From assembly GCA_964471235.1 (NCBI GenBank), contig CAYYGL010000050.1, positions 1 through 27,787 of the forward strand: a stretch of 27,787 bases of DNA, read 5' to 3'. Positions 22,327-27,787 of this stretch are shown here, piece after piece; the first letter of the stretch is position 1; each line of letters begins with the position of its first letter. Source of the DNA: CAYYGL01 sp964471235 (GTDB lineage Bacteria > Calditrichota > Calditrichia > RBG-13-44-9 > J075). The notes beneath the pieces were generated by a model, which worked only from the letters and a program-made list of their open reading frames with translations, was not told where the DNA came from and did not search any database. A program made the translations under genes and the position numbers.

Positions 22327-23166
22327 ATGGAAGAGAATAACAAACAGGCTGATAACCCCAAGCCATTCGTTCGAAACGTTCAAAAGATCGAAAATATCAT
22401 GGCAGTGACCGAACATCAACTATTGCTTTTCTTTCTCATTCTGGTGCGGATAACCTCCATGTTTGTGAGCGCCCCGTTTTTTTCATATCGGGGAGTTCCT
22501 TACAAATTTAAGATTGGTCTGGGCGGGCTAATCTCCCTGCTGCTGTTTCCGATGGTCGATTCCCCGACAATGCAAATTGACCTGACACACCTTTCCGCAC
22601 TGATGCTGGTCTTCGGGGAAATTATCACCGGGGTGCTCATCGGCTTCGGAATGAATTTGATGTTTGCCGGGGTTCAATTGGCAGGGGAATACGTCAGCAT
22701 CGATATGGGCTTTTCTTTGGCGCAGATATTTGATCCGAACTTTTTTCAGCAAGTATCGGTTATTACCCGGTTAAAAACCATTCTGGCAATTCTGCTCTTT
22801 CTCATTCTGGACGGGCATCATTTTCTGTTAGAAGCAATCGTTTATAGTTATCGGGTGGTACCGATTGGCAGTTGGGAACTCAACAACCTGGCACTTGATA
22901 AGCTTCTGCACATGTCTGCCCGAATTTTTGTGCTGGGGATTAAAATCGCCTCTCCGGCGCTGGTAGCACTTTTTTTAACCAGCGTTGCCATGGGAGTCAT
23001 CGCCCGAACCGTGCCTCAGATGAACATTTTTTTTGTGGGCTTTCCCCTGCGAATTTTCGTGGGCTTACTTTTCCTTTCCTTCGGTTTACCCTTGTTTGTG
23101 TATGTGTTTCGCAGCCTGTTGCTCACTTTTCAACAGGATGTTCTCTATTTATTGCAGGTAGTTTAA
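22327..23166 (+). CDS. fliR: Flagellar biosynthesis protein FliR
   Basis: FliR caps the FliP/FliQ helical gate. The 279-aa protein has several hydrophobic segments and family phrases such as ILVRITSMFVSAPFFSYRGV, GFGMNLMFAGVQLAGEYVSI, DMGFSLAQIFDP and RTVPQMNIFFVGFPLRIFVG. The first 24 residues (to the internal Met in IMAVTEHQ) are hydrophilic and unlike most FliR proteins. A start at 22399 would give a more typical 255-aa protein, but neither start has a good ribosome site. The stop codon directly abuts the flhB ATG. Confidence 0.95.
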   Translation: MEENNKQADNPKPFVRNVQKIENIMAVTEHQLLLFFLILVRITSMFVSAPFFSYRGVPYKFKIGLGGLISLLLFPMVDSPTMQIDLTHLSALMLVFGEIITGVLIGFGMNLMFAGVQLAGEYVSIDMGFSLAQIFDPNFFQQVSVITRLKTILAILLFLILDGHHFLLEAIVYSYRVVPIGSWELNNLALDKLLHMSARIFVLGIKIASPALVALFLTSVAMGVIARTVPQMNIFFVGFPLRIFVGLLFLSFGLPLFVYVFRSLLLTFQQDVLYLLQVV

Positions 23167-24237
23167 ATGGCGGATGAATATCAAGAAAAGACTGAACAGC
23201 CAACTCCAAAGCGCTTACAGGAAGCGCGGGAAAAAGGAAATGTACCCAAGAGTACCGAGGTTAATTCCGCCCTGGTACTGTTAGGCGGGGTGGGGCTCAT
23301 TTACCTGAGCGGCGGGTTCATCTATCATAAATTGATTCTCATTTTTAAAGGCATTTTTAACGGCGGATATATGATCAACCTCACCGACGACAATATCCTG
23401 TTTTACCTGTTCCGGGGGCTGCGCATCATCGGTTTGCCGACCTTTTTGTTCATGGTTGGCATCATGGTGATTGCGGTGGCTGCCAGTGTAATGCAGGTTG
23501 GATTTTTATTGACCCCCCAACCATTAATTCCGAAAGGAGAACGGTTGAATCCCTTCAAAGGGATCAAAAAGGTTTTATTTTCCGCCCGTACCATTGAAGA
23601 ATCCGTTAAGAACCTGGTAAAATTGACAATCGTACTGACCATCGCCTATCTCGCCATGAAAGGATACCAGAACGTTTTCCCCCTGTTAGTGGATCAGGAG
23701 GTGTCTCAGATTGGGGAATTTATGGTGAAAGGGGCATTGACCATCACCTTCAAAATCGGTTTAGCCCTGGCGTTCATCGCCGGGGGGGATTATGCTTTTC
23801 AACGATATGAACATACCAAGAACCTAAAGATGACCAAACAGGAAATCAAAGAAGAGACCAAACAAACCGAAGGTGATCCCAAAATTAAGTCCCGGATACG
23901 GGCCATGCAGTTAGAGATGTCCCGGCGGCGGATGATGCAGGAGGTGCCCAAAGCGGATGTGGTGATCACCAACCCCACCCATTACGCCGTGGCATTGAAG
24001 TATGAACCGGGTAAAATGGTTTCCCCGAAAGTAATTGCCAAGGGGAAAAATCGAATCGCATTAAAGATTCGGGAAATTGCCGAGCAGCACGGGGTGCCGG
24101 TGATGGAAGACCCACCCTTAGCCCGGGCACTTTACCAGGTTGTGCAAATAGGCGAAGAAGTACCGGAAAAATTCTTTCAGGCAGTCGCCGAGGTTCTGGC
24201 ATACGTCTACAAAATAAAAAACAAAAATGTGATGTAG
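23167..24237 (+). CDS. flhB: Flagellar export gate protein FlhB
   Basis: FlhB switches the export gate from rod/hook to filament substrates by self-cleavage. The 356-aa protein starts with the family signature EKTEQPTPKRLQEAREKGNV, has four membrane segments (about 35-210) and the linker NLKMTKQEIKEETKQTEGDP. The C-terminal domain carries the autocleavage motif NPTH, with Asn269-Pro270 as the scissile pair, in VVITNPTHYAVALKYEPG. Everything needed for function is present. It begins at the base after the fliR stop, so translation should be coupled. Confidence 0.98.
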   Translation: MADEYQEKTEQPTPKRLQEAREKGNVPKSTEVNSALVLLGGVGLIYLSGGFIYHKLILIFKGIFNGGYMINLTDDNILFYLFRGLRIIGLPTFLFMVGIMVIAVAASVMQVGFLLTPQPLIPKGERLNPFKGIKKVLFSARTIEESVKNLVKLTIVLTIAYLAMKGYQNVFPLLVDQEVSQIGEFMVKGALTITFKIGLALAFIAGGDYAFQRYEHTKNLKMTKQEIKEETKQTEGDPKIKSRIRAMQLEMSRRRMMQEVPKADVVITNPTHYAVALKYEPGKMVSPKVIAKGKNRIALKIREIAEQHGVPVMEDPPLARALYQVVQIGEEVPEKFFQAVAEVLAYVYKIKNKNVM

Positions 24238-24330
24238 GAGAAAACTTTTTGCAAGTATCGACCGATTCAAATGGATTTGCGATCGTCAATTTCTCCGTTC
24301 TTAAACCGGATAGTGGCAGCGAATATTTAA

Positions 24331-24381
24331 ATGCTCGAACAACTCATCAGCAGGCTGGGTAAAGAAAATGTTTCGACGTAA
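24331..24381 (+). other. Possible 16-codon upstream frame overlapping the flhA start
   Basis: ATG at 24331 opens 16 codons (MLEQLISRLGKENVST) that end at a TAA 11 bases after the flhA ATG, in a different frame. flhA has no good Shine-Dalgarno, so translation of this frame could couple to flhA. It may equally be chance. Confidence 0.25.
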
Positions 24382-26413
24382 CAGCGACATTGCCCTAGCG
24401 GTAGGGGTCATCATGATTCTGATTCTAATGATAGTGCCTCTACCTGCCTCGGTGTTAGACATCTTATTAGCTTTGAATATTTCAGCGGCGTTGATCCTCC
24501 TGCTGGTATCGCTGTATTTGATCAATCCCCTGGATATTTCCGTTTTCCCCAGCTTATTGCTGATTCTGACCCTGTTCCGGCTTTCGTTAAATATTGCCTC
24601 AACCCGCTTAATCCTGGGGGAAGCCTACGCCGGGGAGATCATCCGCTCTTTCGGTAATTTTGTGGTGAAAGGGAATTACGTAGTGGGCTTTATCATCTTT
24701 TTAATATTGGTGATCATCCAATTTGTGGTAATTGTGAAAGGTGCCGGGCGGATAGCCGAAGTAGCGGCACGTTTTACATTGGATGCCATGCCCGGCAAAC
24801 AGATGAGCATTGATGCCGATTTAAACGCCGGGTTGATCACCGAAGATGAAGCCCGGGAACGGCGGATGCAAATTTCCCGGGAAGCAGATTTTTACGGGGC
24901 AATGGATGGTGCCAGCAAATTTGTGAAAGGGGATGCCATTGCCGGGTTGATCATCACCTCCATCAACATCATCGCCGGATTGATTATTGGGGTGCTTCAA
25001 ATGGGTATGCCGCTCAGCGAAGCCCTGCAAACCTACAGCTTGTTAACCATCGGGGATGGTCTGGTATCTCAAATTCCGGCGTTGTTGGTTTCCACTTCCT
25101 CCGGCATCGTGGTCACCCGGGCTGCCAGTAAAGAGAACCTCAGCAGCGACCTCGGCTCCCAATTACTTGGCAATCCCAAAACGCTTTACATTGCCGCCGG
25201 CACCTTGATTGTGTTCAGCATCACCCCCGGGTTGCCGACCGTTCCCTTTCTGGTTCTTGCCGGGGTGATTGCCGCAACCGCCTATACAATCAAACAGGGA
25301 GGACCTTCCGGAGAGGACCTGGAAACCGCAACCCAGGAAGCCCAACTCCCGGCACCAACCGAGAATATCGAGACCTATTTGCAGGTGGATCCCCTGGAAC
25401 TGGAAATCGGTTATAACCTGATTGCTCTGGTGGATGTGGACCAGGGCGGCGACTTGTTCGAACGGATTACCTCCATGCGTAAACAAATCGCCATGGAAAT
25501 CGGCATTATTGTTCCGCCCATCCGGGTGCGGGATAACCTGCAATTAGAACCGGACGAATATATCGTTAAAATCCGGGGAAATGAGATTGTACGAAATGAA
25601 GTGTTTGTGGGGCGGTATCTTGCCATGAATCCCGGCATGGTAGAAGAGCCCCTGGAAGGTCTCCAGGTGATTGAGCCGGCATTCGGTTTACCGGCGGTCT
25701 GGATTCCCCCGGACCAGCGTCATGAGGCGGAATTAAGAGGTTATACCGTGGTGGAACCCTCTGCCGTTCTGGCAACTCATTTAATGGAGCTGATTCGCAA
25801 ACACGCCGACAAACTCCTGGGTCGCCAGGAAGTGAAACAATTGCTGGACAACCTGAAAAAGGATTACCCGGCGGTAGTGGAAGAGTTGGTGCCGGAGCAG
25901 CTTTCCATTGGCGCCATTCAGAAAGTTTTACAGAATCTCCTGCGGGAAAATCTGCCCATCCGCGACCTGGTCACCATCCTGGAGACCCTGGCGGATTATG
26001 CCGGCATGACCAAAAATGTGGAAGTATTAACCGAGTATGTTCGCTTTGCCATGTCCGATACCATCGCCAAACTTTATCAGGATGAGGATGGGGTGATTCA
26101 CGCCATCACCGTGGACCCGCAAATTGAGCAGTTGATCACCAATTCTTTGCAGAAACAAAAGCAGGTCAGCAGCAATTTAGGGCTCTCCCCGGCCGCTATT
26201 CAACAAATTCACCACAGTGTGGGTCAGGCTGCCGAACAGGCGCTGGGCAACGGATACCATCCGGTCATTATTTGTTCTCCCACCATCCGGGCATATTTCC
26301 GAAAACTAATCGAAAACGTTTTCCCGGAGGTTGTGGTGTTATCCTTTGGTGAATTGCCGTCTGAGGTACAAATCGAATCAATCGGAAAGGTGAGTATTGG
26401 CAATGAAAATTAA
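24368..26413 (+). CDS. flhA: Flagellar export gate protein FlhA
   Basis: FlhA is the nonameric export-gate protein that converts ion flow into substrate export and docks chaperone-substrate complexes. The 681-aa protein has about eight membrane segments in the first 310 residues and the FHIPEP-type signature region in between: VFPSLLLILTLFRLSLNIAS, FVVKGNYVVGF, TLDAMPGKQMSIDADLNAGL, EADFYGAMDGASKFVKGDAI. A large cytoplasmic C-terminal domain follows, with PAVWIPPDQRHEAELRGYTV and LRENLPIRDLVTILETLADY. It starts 131 bp after flhB with a weak ribosome site and overlaps flhF by 11 bp. Confidence 0.98.
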   Translation: MFRRNSDIALAVGVIMILILMIVPLPASVLDILLALNISAALILLLVSLYLINPLDISVFPSLLLILTLFRLSLNIASTRLILGEAYAGEIIRSFGNFVVKGNYVVGFIIFLILVIIQFVVIVKGAGRIAEVAARFTLDAMPGKQMSIDADLNAGLITEDEARERRMQISREADFYGAMDGASKFVKGDAIAGLIITSINIIAGLIIGVLQMGMPLSEALQTYSLLTIGDGLVSQIPALLVSTSSGIVVTRAASKENLSSDLGSQLLGNPKTLYIAAGTLIVFSITPGLPTVPFLVLAGVIAATAYTIKQGGPSGEDLETATQEAQLPAPTENIETYLQVDPLELEIGYNLIALVDVDQGGDLFERITSMRKQIAMEIGIIVPPIRVRDNLQLEPDEYIVKIRGNEIVRNEVFVGRYLAMNPGMVEEPLEGLQVIEPAFGLPAVWIPPDQRHEAELRGYTVVEPSAVLATHLMELIRKHADKLLGRQEVKQLLDNLKKDYPAVVEELVPEQLSIGAIQKVLQNLLRENLPIRDLVTILETLADYAGMTKNVEVLTEYVRFAMSDTIAKLYQDEDGVIHAITVDPQIEQLITNSLQKQKQVSSNLGLSPAAIQQIHHSVGQAAEQALGNGYHPVIICSPTIRAYFRKLIENVFPEVVVLSFGELPSEVQIESIGKVSIGNEN

Positions 26414-27605
26414 AAAATACACCGGAGAGACATTCCAGGAAGCATTTGAAAAGATGAAACGAGAACTGGGCGAAGACGCCATCATTTTGAACTCCCGCAA
26501 GGTGAAAAAAGGGAAATCGATTGACTTCCTGGAAGAACGGGAAACCCATGAGATCACCGTGGCGGTGGAATCTTCTGCCGGGCAACAAAAAAGAAAAGGG
26601 GTAAATCAAACCACTCCTTCGGTTTACCGCCGTCCCAGTCGGAAAACGTTATCGGCAGAAGTGCGAAATGGCGCGGGTACGGCACTCAGTGAAGAGAAGC
26701 TGTTGCAACAAACCACCCGGATTAATGAATTAAAGGCAGAAGTTCAGGATATGAAAAAAGTGTTGGCGGAAGTAGCGGAATTTCTAAAATACAGCCGGAT
26801 GCCCGCCCTGCCGGCAACATTCAAAAACGCCCTGAAACGCCTCATAAATCATGACGTTCATGAAGAACTGGCAAAAGCCATTATGCAGACGGTTTACGCC
26901 CGTATGGACCCGGCAAATTATACCAATTCCCGGGAAGTGCTGCAAAACTTATTTGACTTGCTAAAGCGGATGATTAAAACCGCCCCACCGCTGCAAAACC
27001 GTAAGCATAAACCCTACATCGCCGCCCTGGTAGGACCCACCGGCGTGGGTAAAACCACCACCATTGCTAAAATTGCCGCTAACATGAAATTGTTTCATCA
27101 AAGAGAGGTGGCATTAATCTCCGCCGATACTTACCGGATTGCTGCCATTGAACAGTTACAGACCTTTGCGAACATTGCCCATATTCCGATGAGCGTGGTG
27201 TATGCTCCTCAGGAGATGCAGGAAGCCATTAAGAATTTTCAGGATAAAGATTTAATATTAATTGACACGGTAGGACGCAGTCCCAAAAACGATCCTCAGA
27301 TAAGAGATTTGCAATTATTCATTGATGCCGCCGAACCGAACGAAGTGCACCTGGTGATGAGCCTGACCTCAAGTTTTAAAGTTCTGATGGACGTATTGGA
27401 TCGCTTTAAGCGGATGCGCCCCAACCGTTTAATTTTCACCAAACTGGATGAGACCGATTCTCCGGGTATCTTTTTAAACGTTCTTTACAAACAGCCCATC
27501 CCGGTCTCGTATATCACCATCGGGCAAACGGTTCCCAATGACATTGTTATCGCCGAACAGGGAAAGTTAGCGGAATTGGTTTATTATGGAGAGTGGAAGC
27601 AATGA
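26403..27605 (+). CDS. flhF: Flagellar SRP-like GTPase FlhF
   Basis: FlhF is an SRP-family GTPase that sets where the flagellum is built. The 400-aa protein has the FlhF-specific basic N-terminus MKIKKYTGETFQEAFEKMKR, a linker/coiled section (about 90-140), an N domain, and the G domain with GPTGVGKTT (211-219), ADTYRIAAIEQLQTF, DTVGRSP and TKLDET. The ATG at 26403 matches the usual FlhF start; an in-frame TTG at 26397 is possible, with AAAGG six bases before it. It overlaps flhA, and its stop overlaps the flhG start (ATGA). FlhF with FlhG implies polar or otherwise number-controlled flagella. Confidence 0.96.
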   Translation: MKIKKYTGETFQEAFEKMKRELGEDAIILNSRKVKKGKSIDFLEERETHEITVAVESSAGQQKRKGVNQTTPSVYRRPSRKTLSAEVRNGAGTALSEEKLLQQTTRINELKAEVQDMKKVLAEVAEFLKYSRMPALPATFKNALKRLINHDVHEELAKAIMQTVYARMDPANYTNSREVLQNLFDLLKRMIKTAPPLQNRKHKPYIAALVGPTGVGKTTTIAKIAANMKLFHQREVALISADTYRIAAIEQLQTFANIAHIPMSVVYAPQEMQEAIKNFQDKDLILIDTVGRSPKNDPQIRDLQLFIDAAEPNEVHLVMSLTSSFKVLMDVLDRFKRMRPNRLIFTKLDETDSPGIFLNVLYKQPIPVSYITIGQTVPNDIVIAEQGKLAELVYYGEWKQ

Positions 27606-27787
27606 AGGATCAAGCTGCCCGCCTGCGTGAAATTATCGAGAACCGCCGACAACACCCGGATAGGATTGTGAAGGACGGGCTAAACCCAATTGCGATAATG
27701 AGCGGTAAAGGCGGTGTGGGAAAAAGTTTCTTCTCCGTGCAACTGGCGGCTGCCCTTACCGACAAAGGTGCCCGGGTACTGCTGATC
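27602..27787 (+). CDS. flhG: Flagellar number regulator FlhG/FleN (MinD-like ATPase), N-terminal part
   Basis: FlhG limits flagellar number and stimulates the FlhF GTPase. I translated the last 186 bases by hand: 62 residues from MKDQAARLREIIENRR to ARVLLI at the window edge. The N-terminal DQAxRLRE motif is the FlhG helix that activates FlhF, and the deviant Walker A MSGKGGVGKS lies at about residues 33-42. The ATG overlaps the flhF stop by two bases. In organisms with FleQ-type activators, FlhG also restrains the sigma-54 activator, which would fit the two promoters here; that link is inference. Confidence 0.93.
   Translation, partial: MKDQAARLREIIENRRQHPDRIVKDGLNPIAIMSGKGGVGKSFFSVQLAAALTDKGARVLLI

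Overview
This window is the core of a flagellar export-apparatus, basal-body and switch gene cluster from a Gram-negative, motile bacterium. Intermediate GC content, three SurA/PpiC-type periplasmic foldases, outer-membrane-style lipoproteins and two textbook sigma-54 (-24/-12) promoters all fit a diderm. Gene order and protein style suggest a deep-branching lineage of the FCB type (Calditrichota/KSB1-like); that placement is inference, because no marker gene such as rRNA is present.

Layout. (1) Positions 1-5873, minus strand: one operon read right to left, flgB, flgC, a small uncharacterised gene, fliE, fliF, fliG, fliH and the 5' end of fliI (cut by the window edge). It starts at a near-perfect sigma-54 promoter at 5908-5923 with an AGGAGG ribosome site just in front of flgB. 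(2) 5924-6718: a gene-poor stretch of about 800 bp, rich in inverted repeats. (3) 6719-17164, plus strand: a non-flagellar block with a DUF4136-like lipoprotein, mfd (behind a potentially folded leader that would bury its Shine-Dalgarno), three consecutive foldase genes (a 566-aa double-module lipoprotein, a 275-aa lipoprotein and a soluble two-parvulin SurA), and one half of an MdlA/TM287-type ABC exporter with a non-catalytic Walker B. (4) 17165-27787, plus strand: a second flagellar operon beginning at another sigma-54 promoter (17546-17560): motB, fliL, fliM, fliN, fliO, fliP, fliQ, fliR, flhB, flhA, flhF and the start of flhG (cut by the window edge).

How it works together. The left operon encodes proximal rod, MS-ring, rotor and ATPase-complex proteins. 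The right operon encodes the stator B subunit, FliL, the C-ring, the whole membrane export gate (FliO/P/Q/R, FlhB, FlhA) and the FlhF/FlhG pair that sets flagellar position and number. Both operons begin at sigma-54 promoters, which suggests co-ordinate control by a flagellar enhancer-binding protein that is not in the window. The inserted foldase block could serve envelope biogenesis in general; a flagellar link is only positional.

No phage, transposase, CRISPR array, tRNA or rRNA was found, and I did not see a clearly new multi-gene system. The most unusual points are the small conserved-looking gene between flgC and fliE, the apparent +1 frame break at the 5' end of fliO, the roughly 70-residue extension of FliP, a nine-G run inside fliM, the folded mfd leader, the triple foldase cassette and the orphan half-exporter.
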